Shown: positions 36,354-46,876, counted from the first letter of the stretch. The stretch: DNA of 64,000 bases from Acidobacteriota bacterium (GCA_021780315.1 JAJXYY010000033.1:248001-312000), one strand, 5' to 3'. Translations and numbers: made by a program. Notes: generated from the sequence alone by a model not told the origin.

Positions 36354-36435
36354 TGTCTCTCACCAGTTTCTTCGTTTGCTGCGGACGGTATAGCGCAATC
36401 ACGCGCGGAAGCCATCTAACTTCACCCAGTGCGGT

Positions 36436-38820
36436 CTAGTGCGCCGGGGTCACTTCCCTGTTGTGAGCCTTTATCTCGCGGTAAAGCTTAAGCTCACGGT
36501 CTGCATCATCCGTTCGTCCAGCTTTGCGGTACGCTGCCTGCAGTTGGTAGTGGATATAGTCAGGCGCAGGATCGCTTCGCTCTGCAAGTTCCAGATGCTG
36601 TATCGCACCGGCAGCATCGCCCTGCTCCAATAGCAGCTTGCCAAGCTGATATTGCGCCTGAGCATGGGTCGGGTTCGCCTGCGTGAGCGCCTGTAGAATC
36701 GTCATCGCCTCTTCCTTGTGCGAACTCTGCAACAGCGCGAACGCCAGCGAATACTTGACGTTTGGATTGTCAGGACTCAGCAGCAACTCTTCCCGAAGCT
36801 CCGGAACCGCCTCCGCGGCACGGTCCAGGTGGATCAACGCTTCGGCGACTTCGTAATGCGCAAGCTTCAGACCGGGGTCGGCGGTGTAGGCTCGTCGATA
36901 GCAAGCCGCACTCTGCTCATAGTTCTCCGTATCGACATATAAATGACACACCAGGCTCAGATTGTCCGATGGAAGATTCTGGCTGGACAGCGCATCCGCC
37001 AGTTCGTTCGCTCGCTGCTGCTGGCCCGAGTGAGCCATCGCATACGCCCAGGAATACGCAGTGCGCGGATCCTGTCGCACCAGATCACCCACTGGAGTAA
37101 AGGCCTTGTCCGCTTCGGAAAACTTCCCGAGCGAGAAGTACGACATCGCCAGCATCAGACGCAGGCGGTTCGTTGGTGCAGCCTGATCGGGGCTGCTTGC
37201 CTCTGCTGCAAAATAACGCGAGAGAGCATCCGCGCTCTCATCGTAATGCCCTGTACGGAAGGCAGCTACGCCAAGGTTGCGCAACAATGCCTGTGTCGGC
37301 GTCTGCCAGTGCGCGGCTTCTGTGAAGTTGGCCAGTGCCTCGTCGTAGTGGCCCTGTCTGGCGTTTGCTGTCCCCAGATCGTTAAGGCTGCTGGCGAGAA
37401 GTTCGTCTAATTGCCGCTCCCGTGCGGCAATCTGCTGCTCCTCTGCGGGCGTGCGGACCGGCTTGCTGGTCGAAGCGCCCAGCGGCTGCATCGAGTCATG
37501 TTCTGGAGCGGCAATCATCGTACCCGCATGCATTCCGGACACTCCAGCATCGGTCGCAGCCACGCCACTCAGAGGCACCGCCGCATCCTGGGCCTCGGCC
37601 GCCTGCGCAATTGCGTGGGCACTGTTGCCAATCGACGACTGCTCCGTATTCTTGTACTTCGCCAGCAATGCATCGCCTTCGGCATGGTTGCCTTCACTGA
37701 TCAGGATGCGCCCCAGAATGGCATACACGCGACGAATCTGGTAGTTGTTCCGCGCAACATCATCCCCTGTCAGTTCCACAGCCTTGCGTAGATAGGTCTT
37801 CGCGGCGTCAATATTATGTTCTCGCGATGCGTTCAGACCAAGGTAGAGCCAGACCTCCGGCGACTCCGGATTGGCCTCCGCAGCGACATGGAGATGTCGG
37901 TTCGAACTCGCAAGATCGCTGCCGTCCGTCGACTCTATCGCCCCGAGATAAAAATTGCTGACGTACTCCCGCGGAGCAAGGCGCACGGCCGCGCGAAGAT
38001 GTTCGAAGCTCTGCGAGTTTGGGCCCCACTCATTCATCTGCAGGTAGGTAAGCCCCAGAAAGAATTCGGCATGGCCCACACGCGGATCGATCGCAATCGC
38101 CTTCTTGAACTCCTCGACGGCCTCGTTGAGATACAACGCCTCGCGATACGCATCGCCAGCCGCCACATGCCAGATCGCCGCGTTATCCGATGCTGCGATT
38201 ATTTTTCGAAAGATCAACGCCGCTTTATCTTTCTCGTGCAGCGACAACTCGGCCGAAGCCATGGCGTACGCCACATTCACATTCGCCTGATACTCCAGCG
38301 AGTGATTGAACGCATCGATCGCCCCTCGATAGTCGTTCGTGTGTAGCAACGCGCTGCCACGAATCGCCCATGCCGACGGATTCGCCGGCTCTGCCTGCAA
38401 TACCAGGGAAGCCTCTTTCACCGCATCCTGCTGGGCTCCTGTCCGCAGCAGTGTGGACGCCAGTTCCAGACGCACTGCGGAGGAGTCGTGCAACGCCAGC
38501 GATCGCCGCTCCAGATCAATCGCATCCGCTGGCTTGCCTTCGAGCAAACGCAGCTTGGCAACTTCGTGAAGCAGACATGCGGAAGCCAGCCGTGTAGCAC
38601 TTGCAATTGCAACCGGATCGCCGCCATCCAGCGCACGCTGCTGCGAGGCGAGGGCCTCGGCAAGCTGCTGGGCGGAAGGATCAGGCGCCACCGCTGACGC
38701 ATGCCTGCCGACCACAGGAGAATGCGTCTGAGCCAGCGGCACGGCGGTCAGGACCAGCGTGCAGGCAAGCGTACGGAAAGAGAGAGAGTCAAGCCGAATC
38801 ACTGGACTCCATATTTTCAT
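36436..38820 (-). CDS. Large secreted tetratricopeptide-repeat (TPR) protein
   Basis: 794 residues: a signal peptide (FRTLACTLVLTAVPLAQ), then TPR units through most of the chain. Clear helix pairs include AWAIRGSALLHTNDYRGAIDAF, AEFFLGLTYLQMNEWGPNSQ, LNDLGTANARQGHYDEALANF and AQYQLGKLLLEQGDAAGAIQHL (parts given). A low-complexity linker lies near residues 395-460. TPR proteins act as scaffolds. This one is immediately downstream of a TonB-dependent receptor and near a CRTAC1 protein on the same strand, a recurring trio in Acidobacteria whose function is not established. No enzymatic motif was seen. Confidence 0.88.
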   Translation of the reverse strand: MKIWSPVIRLDSLSFRTLACTLVLTAVPLAQTHSPVVGRHASAVAPDPSAQQLAEALASQQRALDGGDPVAIASATRLASACLLHEVAKLRLLEGKPADAIDLERRSLALHDSSAVRLELASTLLRTGAQQDAVKEASLVLQAEPANPSAWAIRGSALLHTNDYRGAIDAFNHSLEYQANVNVAYAMASAELSLHEKDKAALIFRKIIAASDNAAIWHVAAGDAYREALYLNEAVEEFKKAIAIDPRVGHAEFFLGLTYLQMNEWGPNSQSFEHLRAAVRLAPREYVSNFYLGAIESTDGSDLASSNRHLHVAAEANPESPEVWLYLGLNASREHNIDAAKTYLRKAVELTGDDVARNNYQIRRVYAILGRILISEGNHAEGDALLAKYKNTEQSSIGNSAHAIAQAAEAQDAAVPLSGVAATDAGVSGMHAGTMIAAPEHDSMQPLGASTSKPVRTPAEEQQIAARERQLDELLASSLNDLGTANARQGHYDEALANFTEAAHWQTPTQALLRNLGVAAFRTGHYDESADALSRYFAAEASSPDQAAPTNRLRLMLAMSYFSLGKFSEADKAFTPVGDLVRQDPRTAYSWAYAMAHSGQQQRANELADALSSQNLPSDNLSLVCHLYVDTENYEQSAACYRRAYTADPGLKLAHYEVAEALIHLDRAAEAVPELREELLLSPDNPNVKYSLAFALLQSSHKEEAMTILQALTQANPTHAQAQYQLGKLLLEQGDAAGAIQHLELAERSDPAPDYIHYQLQAAYRKAGRTDDADRELKLYREIKAHNREVTPAH

Positions 38821-38846
38821 AAGTTGGGAGTTCGATGCGAACCGCA

Positions 38847-38885
38847 GTAAACAAAGCAGGCGGAACCGAGAGCGGCTCCGCCTGC
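38847..38885 (-). terminator. Rho-independent terminator of the second TonB receptor
   Basis: The arms GCAGGCGGA (38856-38864) and TCCGCCTGC (38877-38885) form a perfect 9-bp stem extended by CCG/CGG over an AGAG loop. In the minus direction TTTGTTTAC follows. It lies 22 bases past the receptor stop, between receptor and TPR genes, so the TPR gene needs read-through or its own promoter. Confidence 0.8.
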
Positions 38886-38906
38886 ATTTGGTTGAGCAAT
38901 CAGGCC

Positions 38907-41900
38907 TTAGAACTCGATATGCAGGCCGTATTGGATTTGACGTTCCGCGTTGCCAACCAGCGCGGTCGACTTGCCGAAGTTACCGCCAGCCGTCTGCGCC
39001 GTGACTACATTATTGGTTGGGCTGCATGGCATGTAGAGACCACCTACTGCCGCACCGCAATTGACGTTGCCGACCGCAGTGAAGGTACCAATGTCAGCGC
39101 GGAAGTTTGCATGGTTGAACATGTCAAACGCATCCAGCCGGAACTGTACCGTCACGCGATCTTTGACTCTCCAGTTTTTATCCACGGAGAAGTCCGTATT
39201 GACCAGCCGAGGCCCATGACATGCACCACGCGGGGCCATCCGAGGATCGAGTGTGCCCAACTGGTAGCCAATCAAGGTAAAGGCATTGGGGTTGATCACC
39301 TGATCGCCACCGATGCTGCTACCACTGTTACAGCTCTGTCCTGGAGCTAGGATAGGCCGCTGGTTGCCAGTAAGACCAGTCTGGAAGAGTGCATTGAGTG
39401 CACCCGCTCCAGGCGCTCCCGGAACAACCAACGCGCTGTTCTCAGCCGCGCTGCCCTGGAAGATCGTGAACGAGTTGCCCGACTCGGCCTGCGTGATGCC
39501 GGTCAGTTCCCATCCGCCCAGAACATTGCGTGTCAACATACCGTGGCTCTCCAACTTCGGTGCCAGGTACGTTCCGTTCGCCACAAAGACGTCGGGACGG
39601 TTGGTGTTAGAGTTACCGCGATCAAGCCGAGGGTTGGTGAAGTAAGTGAAGCTCTGCGCTCCCGTTCCGCCGCTGGAATCGTCCGTCGCGATATCGGAGA
39701 TATCGTGCGACCACGTATAGGCAGCCTGGAACCGGAAAGACCGGATCTGTGTGCGGAATAGGGTCTGCAGTGCCGAGTAACTGGAATCGCCGTTGTGCGA
39801 CCAGTACGCCAGCGAGCCGAAGTTGCTGTACGGCCGCAATGCGTTCTGTGCGCCACCGGAGACGAACGACGCCGCCAGCCAGTTTGAAGGTGCAATGCTG
39901 TTGACGTCGTAGCTCGAAGTAAGGTGAATACCCCGATTGCCGACATAGCTCATCTGCAATACGGTGTTGTTCGCCAACTCCTGCTCAACGGTTACGTTCC
40001 ACTGAATGGTGTTCGGCAGAATCCCTCGTGGATCCATACCGCCCGTGGGAGATGCAGCGCCACCCGACAACGTAGCCGGAGTTGCTCCGCCCAATGAGCG
40101 AGAGATACCCGAGGCAGTGATGGAGAATGGAGCATTCGCGACCAGGGTGTAGCGAGAGACACGTTCGCGCTGGAAGAACTGGCCGACTCCAAGACGAAGT
40201 GCCGTTTTGCCATCGCCACGCACATCCCACGCCACGCCAACACGCGGTGCAATCAAGTGGTTGTTGTTGTTGACCAGCGAGTTGTTCGGACCGGGTACAC
40301 CCGAGCTGAAGTGAGTGCCAAACTGCTTGTTCGCATCGCCGCAAGGATCCTTGCCCGGTGCCGTCCACAGACCATTACAGGCATCGCTGGCTGGCTTGGT
40401 CTTGTCGTACAACTGGGGCTGGAAGCTGGTCAGCAGGTTGTTCGGCTGCACAGGATTGCGCAGGAACGAGTACCGAACTCCGTAGCTCAGAGAGATCCGG
40501 GGAGAAACCTTCCAGATATCGCCTGCATAGAATTCAATGTCTTTCCAGCGAAGCTGCGCACGTACGTTGGTGGAGTTCTCCGCCAGAAGGAACGGATTGT
40601 TCGGAATCAACACGTTGGCCAGGTTGTTACCCGTCACGACACCACCCTTACTCTGATCGACCGAAGAGTCGAAGGTAAGGAAGGTAGGCCGTTCCGTACT
40701 GGCTGCACTTGCATCCTCGTTCTTACCATTGATGCCCAGAAACGCACCGGCCTTGATGGCGTGATGTCCGGCAACCTTCGAAACATCGTCGCGGTAGGTG
40801 TACAGATCCAGAGTGTTGTTCCACGGCGCAATCGACCAGATGTTGTTGTAGACGCCGTAAGCTCCAAGCCCAGCCCAGACGGTGGGGGTAGAAGCCTTGG
40901 CGTTCTTCAGAGTTAGCGGATAGAGTGTCGGGATCGCCGCTGCCATCTGGTTCAACAGACCAGCATTGGTTCCACCCGGGGTGATGTTGATGCGGTTATT
41001 CGAGTAGGCAAATTCAACGTCGTTCACCAGCGTGTCGCTGATGGTGCTGGTCCAGCGTCCGATCGCCATCTTCGAAGGCTGCGACCAGTTGGCGTTGATG
41101 ACCGGGAACGGTGAATCGCCCCAGTACTGGTTGCCGTTGTACGACGGGCTGACCCAGGTGTCCTGCGTATAGCGGGCCATCAGGGTGTTGTGCTTGTTCA
41201 GGTTGTAGTCGATACGGCCATTCTCTTGACGATAGTTCGTGCCGCTCGGCAGAGACTCCGACCAGTTGTTGCCGTTGACGGGTACTGCCTTGTTGGGCAG
41301 CGGGAAGTACTGTGCAAGCAATGCTCCTGCAGGATCAATCGTTGCCAGTGCGTGGGGATTACCCGCCTTTTGCAATGCAGGCGAGAACGTAGGCAGAGCC
41401 GCGCCGCAAGAAGGAGTCGAAAAGTCGCCAGCGATTTCAGCCGCCGTGGCAACGCACGAAGCCTGCGATACGCCGTGAATTTCATGTGTCCACTCTTCGT
41501 TGCCGAAGAAAAACAGCTTGTCCTTCTTGATCGGACCGCCCAGTGAGTAGCCCCAGTCGTTGCGGCGCAGTTTGTCCTTGCCATTCAGCGGCTGTCCGGT
41601 GCCAGCATTGCGACGGGCAAAGTACGTGTACGCGGCCAGAGCATCGTTACGTCCGCTGTAGAACACGCTGCCATGCAATGTGTTCGAACCGCTGCGGGTC
41701 ACGATCGTGATGACTGCACCTGAAGCCTGACCGTACTCTGGTCCGTAGCTGTTGGTCAGCATCTTGAACTCGGCAATCGCCTCGATCGAGGGATAGATCA
41801 GAATCGTGCGGTTGGAACCTACGTCGTTGTCGTTGGCGCCATCCACCATAAACAGGTTATTGGTGGTCGGGTTGCCGTTGACCGAGAAGTCCACGCCACC

Positions 41901-42434
41901 CTGCAGGCCCTTGTTTTTGCTGTCGAAGTTGTTGGCGCCAGAGATACCAGGCGACATCTGCGTCAGTTCCACAAAGCTGCGACCGTTCAGCGGTAGTTCC
42001 TTAACCTGGGTGCCGTCTACAACCGAACCCAGTGCACCGCCTTCCGTCTCCACCTGAATCGCAGCCGCCGAAACCTCGACGACCTCGGAGACGTTACCCA
42101 AAGCCAGTTTGGCATCCACACGCGTGGTGGATGCAACGTCTACTACAACGCCGCTCGCAACAAACTTGCGAAACGTCGGTCCGGTTACCTGTAGTTTATA
42201 GGTGCCGTTCGAGATATCGTCGAAACGATACTCGCCGGAGCTGTTGGTCGTCACCACGCGGTCGAGACCGGTAGCATTGCTGGTCAGAGTCACGGTTGCC
42301 GTAGTCACAGCCGCGCCGGATGGGTCGGTTACCTGACCAATCACCACGCCGGTTGTGCGTTGTGCCAAAACTGGTGCGCTGAGCACACCAATCATGACCG
42401 CAACAAACGCAATCCAGGAACATAGTCGTTTCAT
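38907..42434 (-). CDS. TonB-dependent receptor, Oar-like, with carboxypeptidase regulatory-like domain (second)
   Basis: 1175 residues: signal peptide (WIAFVAVMIGVLSAPVLA), CarboxypepD_reg-like domain (IGQVTDPSGAAVTTATVTL, residues ~30-115), plug (VKELPLNGRSFVELTQMSPG), beta-barrel, and C-terminal aromatic residue in YGLHIEF. ELPLNGR is the typical plug motif of this acidobacterial class. AGGAGG five bases before the ATG fixes the start. It lies between the CRTAC1 gene (upstream) and the TPR gene (downstream), all on the minus strand. The substrate is unknown; nearby GH20 and SIS proteins make an aminosugar polymer reasonable. Confidence 0.93.
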   Translation of the reverse strand: MKRLCSWIAFVAVMIGVLSAPVLAQRTTGVVIGQVTDPSGAAVTTATVTLTSNATGLDRVVTTNSSGEYRFDDISNGTYKLQVTGPTFRKFVASGVVVDVASTTRVDAKLALGNVSEVVEVSAAAIQVETEGGALGSVVDGTQVKELPLNGRSFVELTQMSPGISGANNFDSKNKGLQGGVDFSVNGNPTTNNLFMVDGANDNDVGSNRTILIYPSIEAIAEFKMLTNSYGPEYGQASGAVITIVTRSGSNTLHGSVFYSGRNDALAAYTYFARRNAGTGQPLNGKDKLRRNDWGYSLGGPIKKDKLFFFGNEEWTHEIHGVSQASCVATAAEIAGDFSTPSCGAALPTFSPALQKAGNPHALATIDPAGALLAQYFPLPNKAVPVNGNNWSESLPSGTNYRQENGRIDYNLNKHNTLMARYTQDTWVSPSYNGNQYWGDSPFPVINANWSQPSKMAIGRWTSTISDTLVNDVEFAYSNNRINITPGGTNAGLLNQMAAAIPTLYPLTLKNAKASTPTVWAGLGAYGVYNNIWSIAPWNNTLDLYTYRDDVSKVAGHHAIKAGAFLGINGKNEDASAASTERPTFLTFDSSVDQSKGGVVTGNNLANVLIPNNPFLLAENSTNVRAQLRWKDIEFYAGDIWKVSPRISLSYGVRYSFLRNPVQPNNLLTSFQPQLYDKTKPASDACNGLWTAPGKDPCGDANKQFGTHFSSGVPGPNNSLVNNNNHLIAPRVGVAWDVRGDGKTALRLGVGQFFQRERVSRYTLVANAPFSITASGISRSLGGATPATLSGGAASPTGGMDPRGILPNTIQWNVTVEQELANNTVLQMSYVGNRGIHLTSSYDVNSIAPSNWLAASFVSGGAQNALRPYSNFGSLAYWSHNGDSSYSALQTLFRTQIRSFRFQAAYTWSHDISDIATDDSSGGTGAQSFTYFTNPRLDRGNSNTNRPDVFVANGTYLAPKLESHGMLTRNVLGGWELTGITQAESGNSFTIFQGSAAENSALVVPGAPGAGALNALFQTGLTGNQRPILAPGQSCNSGSSIGGDQVINPNAFTLIGYQLGTLDPRMAPRGACHGPRLVNTDFSVDKNWRVKDRVTVQFRLDAFDMFNHANFRADIGTFTAVGNVNCGAAVGGLYMPCSPTNNVVTAQTAGGNFGKSTALVGNAERQIQYGLHIEF

Positions 42435-42717
42435 AATCCTCCTAAAGTAATGCTCGAAAATCCATCAATAGTTTGAGAATCGTTTCTGCGTCAGCATTCG
42501 TTCTTTGCTTCATTGACGAAAGAAAAGAGCTCCTCCGCCAATTAGCTGCATACCAGTGCTAAGCACCGCTAATTGTCTTGTTTGAATTGCTGACTTGCCA
42601 TTAGGCGCTGTCGGCTATCGCTTTGTCAATTACTCTTTGCAGAAAATTTCTGGAAAACGCCTCTACAGAATCATTTCTGTTGACACAGCAGTGTCGTCTG
42701 GCAGACGCCAGCGCTCG

Positions 42718-44496
42718 CTACTTTCCGGTCGGAGCGATCGAAGCTGGTACCACTAATCCGCTGCCTTCCAGTACCGAATAAAAGTGGTCAGACCGAAGGT
42801 CGTGCAGCGTATCGACGTGACCAGAAGGCCACCGAACCTCTACCGAGTCGACCTTCTCAGCCTTCCCCAGACCAAAATGTATCCGCAGATCGCTCTGGGA
42901 GAGATAACTGCCCCCGCTCCGAACCTCGTCCATCTGCGTCACGCCGCCAGCCGTAATCGTCACCCGGGCCCCGAGAGCCAGACGGTTACTCTTCGTGCCG
43001 GCCAGCTCCAGCGTCACCCAATGGGTTCCCGGAATTCCCTGATTGTGCAGAATCGTCGGTGATCCATCCAGATTCTCCACCACCAGATCGATGTTGCCGT
43101 CGTTATCCAGATCCACCGCTGCCAGCCCGCGACTCACCCGCGGCTCACGAATGGCGGCACCCGCCAGATTCCCGGCATCGCAAAACGTGCCGTCATGGTC
43201 GTTCATCAGCAGGTTCGCCACTTCGCGATACCGCGCACCCGACGGCGTCGTATCCACCTGCGGATACACATGCCCATTCACTGAAAAGAGGTCAGGCCAC
43301 CCATCGTTGTCAAGATCCGCAAAGGTCGTACCCCATTTCACATACGGCAGCGAAGCCACTGCCACCCCCGCGTCGTATGATACATCGGTAAAGCTGTACG
43401 AGCCATCGTTCCGGTACAGCGTGTTGAACTCATCGGCAAAGTTCGTCACATAGATGGAGAACCGCCCGGTGTGGTTATAGTCCGCCACCGCCACCCCCAT
43501 CGAGCCCTGCTCCGAGCCATCGCCGCTCACCGCTGTCCCAGACTCCAACCCAATCTCGTTGAACTTGCCCTTCCCCATATTCCGGTACAAATAGTTGGGG
43601 GTGGAATCGTCCGCGACATAAATATCCGGGCGTCCGCTGTTGCCAAAATCCGACCACACTACTCCCAGCCCATAGTAGCCCGCAGGATCGTCCACCCCCG
43701 CAGCCTTGGAGATGTCCGTAAAGGTGCCGTCGCCGTTGTTGTGGAACAAGCTATCCCCCGCTCCTTTCAGCCCGCGCGGACCGCACTGCACATCGATCCC
43801 CCGAAACTTGCACGTAGGACTTTTTCCAAAGCCCGGCAGATCGTTCAGCTTGAAGTCCACATAATTGCTCACCATCAGATCGACAAAGCCGTCGCCGTCA
43901 AAGTCCCCAAACGCCGCACCCGTCGACCAGCGACCATCCGCCACTCCCGCCTGCTTGGTCACATCGGTAAACGTGCCGTTGCCGTTATTCCGGTACAGAA
44001 CGTTTCCCCCCAGGCAGGTGATATACAGGTCGGGCCAGCCATCGTTGTTATAGTCCCCCACCGCACCGCCCATCGCAAAACACGGGGACCCAATCCCCGC
44101 CTTCTCGGTCACATCGGTAAAGGTTCCATCGTGGTTATTATGAAACAGAGATCCTTTGGCCTTCTCCCCTTTCAGAGCCATCTCCACCGTGGGCGCATTG
44201 GTAAAGTAAATGTCCGGCCAACCGTCGCGATCATAGTCCACCACCAGTACGCCGCCGCTCATCGACTCGACAATGTACTTCTTCTCCGGTGCAGCCACGT
44301 GGTTGAAACGGATTCCGCTGGCACTGGTAATGTCGGTCAACTGCGGCACGGTACGGTTCTTGCAGGCCCGCGACCGCGCTCCGGCGGGCGGCGCACTGGG
44401 CGCACTATGCGCTTGTCCCAACACATCCAGACAAAGTGCCACTTGCAGCAACATAACCACGCTGCAACGAACTATTTTTTTTGACTCCCTAACCAT
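42718..44496 (-). CDS. CRTAC1 family protein (FG-GAP/VCBS repeats with ASPIC/UnbV domain)
   Basis: 592 residues, exported (VMLLQVALCLDVLGQA signal). A seven-bladed beta-propeller of FG-GAP/VCBS repeats carries many calcium-type DxDxDG loops (DYDRDGWPDIYF, DYNNDGWPDLYI, DFDGDGFVDLMV, DLDNDGWPDLFS, DLDNDGNIDLVV), each with a following LFHNNHDGTFTDV-like strand. The ASPIC/UnbV domain closes the chain (SGGSYLSQSDLRIHFGLG, VRWPSG). Probably a periplasmic or surface binding protein. I place the start at 44496 (MVRESKK) because it leads directly into the signal peptide; ORF extension upstream is possible. It is divergent from the GH20 gene. Confidence 0.9.
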   Translation of the reverse strand: MVRESKKIVRCSVVMLLQVALCLDVLGQAHSAPSAPPAGARSRACKNRTVPQLTDITSASGIRFNHVAAPEKKYIVESMSGGVLVVDYDRDGWPDIYFTNAPTVEMALKGEKAKGSLFHNNHDGTFTDVTEKAGIGSPCFAMGGAVGDYNNDGWPDLYITCLGGNVLYRNNGNGTFTDVTKQAGVADGRWSTGAAFGDFDGDGFVDLMVSNYVDFKLNDLPGFGKSPTCKFRGIDVQCGPRGLKGAGDSLFHNNGDGTFTDISKAAGVDDPAGYYGLGVVWSDFGNSGRPDIYVADDSTPNYLYRNMGKGKFNEIGLESGTAVSGDGSEQGSMGVAVADYNHTGRFSIYVTNFADEFNTLYRNDGSYSFTDVSYDAGVAVASLPYVKWGTTFADLDNDGWPDLFSVNGHVYPQVDTTPSGARYREVANLLMNDHDGTFCDAGNLAGAAIREPRVSRGLAAVDLDNDGNIDLVVENLDGSPTILHNQGIPGTHWVTLELAGTKSNRLALGARVTITAGGVTQMDEVRSGGSYLSQSDLRIHFGLGKAEKVDSVEVRWPSGHVDTLHDLRSDHFYSVLEGSGLVVPASIAPTGK

Positions 44497-44614
44497 CTGC
44501 GTGCGACCCCGGCATACTCTGATATAACCTTCCCACTGCAGTAAAACGCGTAAAGAATCGTTTCGCAAATCAGCAGGGCATGTTCCCGAACCATCATACG
44601 GGCTGAGGTCGACA

Positions 44615-46699
44615 GTGTACGAAATTCAAACCAGCACCCCCCGGCGCAACCAACTGCGCAACATCCTCGTGGCTGCAGCTACCCTGCTCTTCCTCATTCC
44701 ATCGCTCCGGGGGCAGCCTGTGGACTCTCCGCACTTCGCCAATCTCCTGATGCCCGTGCCAGCCGCGCTCACCGTCAACCAGGGAGAACTCCGCCTCACT
44801 CCCGACTTCCACGTCAGCATCGACGGCGTATCGAATCCAAGGCTTACCGGCGCCGCAGCCCGCATGATGGCCCAGCTCACCGCCGCCACAGGCTTGGTGT
44901 TTTCTACCAGCCGCCCACCAGCCGCAGCGGACCAGCAACTGATCATCCGCGTCCAGAACCCCGGGCAAACGATCCAAACCCCGGACGAGGATGAGTCCTA
45001 CCGGATGACCGTGACCTCCACCACCGTAACCCTCGAAGCGACGACCGTGGTGGGTGCCATGCACGGTCTGCAGACCTTGTTGCAACTCGTTCAGCCAGAG
45101 GGCAAGGACTACATCATCCCCGCCGTCACCATCGCCGACCAGCCCCGTTTCCCCTGGCGCGGACTCATGATCGATTGCGGACGTCACTTCGAGCCCATCG
45201 ACGTGATCAAGCGCACCCTCGATGCCATGGCCGCCGTCAAGATGAACGTCTTCCACTGGCACCTCACCGAAGACCAGGGCTTCCGCATGCAGAGCCTCAG
45301 ATTCCCGGCCCTTACCGCCAAAGGTTCCGACGGCCTCTTCTACACCCAGCAGCAGGCCCGCGAGATCGTCGCCTACGCCTACGACCGCGGCATCCGCGTC
45401 GTTCCGGAGTTTGAGATGCCCGGCCACAGCACCGCCTGGCTCGTCGCCTATCCTGCCCTCGCCAGCGGCACCGCTCCCGCAGGCATCCGGCGCGAGTTCG
45501 GCATCGCCCCCTACGCCCTCGATCCCACCCGCGAAGAGACCTATCAGTTCATCACTGCCTTTCTCACCGAGATGGCCCAGATCTTCCCCGATCCCTACGT
45601 CCACATCGGCGGCGATGAGACCCTCGCGCCCGACTGGAAGACCAACCCTCGCATCACTGCCTTCATGCGCCTGCATCATCTCAAAGACTCCGATGCGCTG
45701 CAGGCCTACTTCAATCAGCGCATCCTCAAGATACTCACCACGCTGCACCGGCGCATGATCGGCTGGGACGAAATTCTCAATCCCGCCCTGCCCCGTGACG
45801 TCATCGTCCAGTCCTGGCGCGGCGAAGCCTCGCTCGTCCAAGGAGCCAAACAGGGTTATCAGGGAGTTCTCTCCGCACCCTACTATCTCGACGCCATGCA
45901 CTCGGCCGCACAGCATTACCTCGCCGACCCGCTGCCCGCCAACGTCGATCTCACCGCGGAGCAGCAACGCCTCATCCTCGGCGGCGAGGTCTGCATGTGG
46001 GGTGAGCAGCTCAACCAGCGCACCATCGACTCGCGCATCTGGCCCCGCACCGCTGCCATGGCAGAGCGCCTGTGGTCGCCGCAAAACGTCACCAACGTCG
46101 ACGATATGTACCGGCGCCTCGAAGCCATCTCCGTCGAACTTGAAAGTCTCGGCCTGCATCACCTCTCCCAGCGCGACTCCGACCTCCGGCAACTCGCCGG
46201 CAGCGAAGACATCGCCGCACTCCGCATCTTCGCCTCCGTGCTGGAACCCGTCAGCTTCAGCGACCGCTACCAGCAGCAGAAGACATCTCAGACCACCCCG
46301 CTCGATCGCTTCGTCGATGCCGTACCCCCAGACCCATCCTCCGGCCGAACCCTACAGCATCTGGTAGACGCGTTCCTGCAAGAACCCCACAATCGCCCTG
46401 CAGACCGCGTTGCCCTGACTGAGTACTTCGCCCAACTGACCGCAGCCATTCCCGCCGTCCAGCAGCACATGCAAACGTCACCCCGCCTGCAGGACGTACA
46501 GATGCGAGCTACTCAACTGGCCGATCTCGCAACACTTGGCTCGCAAGCCGTGGCCTTCGCCTCCTCCGGCACCACGCCACCCGCCGGATGGAAACCCGCA
46601 GCACTGCAAACCATCCACACCGCCCGCCAGCCCGGAGGAATTGTGCGCTTTACCATCCTGGATCAGTTGACCAGGCTGATCAACGCTGCACAGGAATAG
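44615..46699 (+). CDS. Beta-N-acetylhexosaminidase, GH20
   Basis: 694 residues, exported (LRNILVAAATLLFLIPSLRGQ). The GH20b N-terminal domain (LLMPVPAALTVNQGELRL) precedes the TIM barrel with FPWRGLMIDCGRHF, MNVFHWHLTEDQGFR, VPEFEMPGHS and the catalytic pair in HIGGDE (D334-E335), which uses substrate-assisted hydrolysis to remove terminal GlcNAc/GalNAc from chitin oligomers, glycans or peptidoglycan. A C-terminal helical region follows. The start is a GTG with GAGG six bases before it. Divergent from CRTAC1 and followed by a LacI regulator on the same strand ~180 bases on. Confidence 0.95.
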   Translation: MYEIQTSTPRRNQLRNILVAAATLLFLIPSLRGQPVDSPHFANLLMPVPAALTVNQGELRLTPDFHVSIDGVSNPRLTGAAARMMAQLTAATGLVFSTSRPPAAADQQLIIRVQNPGQTIQTPDEDESYRMTVTSTTVTLEATTVVGAMHGLQTLLQLVQPEGKDYIIPAVTIADQPRFPWRGLMIDCGRHFEPIDVIKRTLDAMAAVKMNVFHWHLTEDQGFRMQSLRFPALTAKGSDGLFYTQQQAREIVAYAYDRGIRVVPEFEMPGHSTAWLVAYPALASGTAPAGIRREFGIAPYALDPTREETYQFITAFLTEMAQIFPDPYVHIGGDETLAPDWKTNPRITAFMRLHHLKDSDALQAYFNQRILKILTTLHRRMIGWDEILNPALPRDVIVQSWRGEASLVQGAKQGYQGVLSAPYYLDAMHSAAQHYLADPLPANVDLTAEQQRLILGGEVCMWGEQLNQRTIDSRIWPRTAAMAERLWSPQNVTNVDDMYRRLEAISVELESLGLHHLSQRDSDLRQLAGSEDIAALRIFASVLEPVSFSDRYQQQKTSQTTPLDRFVDAVPPDPSSGRTLQHLVDAFLQEPHNRPADRVALTEYFAQLTAAIPAVQQHMQTSPRLQDVQMRATQLADLATLGSQAVAFASSGTTPPAGWKPAALQTIHTARQPGGIVRFTILDQLTRLINAAQE

Positions 46700-46876
46700 C
46701 AGAATCAATTCTTCAGCCTCACCAAGACCTGCACAAAACCCGCGCATAAGGTAACTTCAACCTGCTTCCCTGCTCCCGATTCCAGCAAAGGGCCGTCAAA
46801 GCAACAGACTGTATCGCTCCAATCAAGCTAAACTTCCGTATCCAGAGCTCTAGCCAGGCCGTTATCGTTATAGATC

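Noticed and set aside
42679..42710. TTGACA-like string and short inverted repeats after the CRTAC1 gene as promoter or terminator
   Set aside because: No matching -10 element and only 5-6 bp stems without a T-run.
44594..46192. 532-codon minus-strand frame antisense to the GH20 gene
   Set aside because: Antisense shadow; GH20 motifs including HIGGDE lie on the plus strand.
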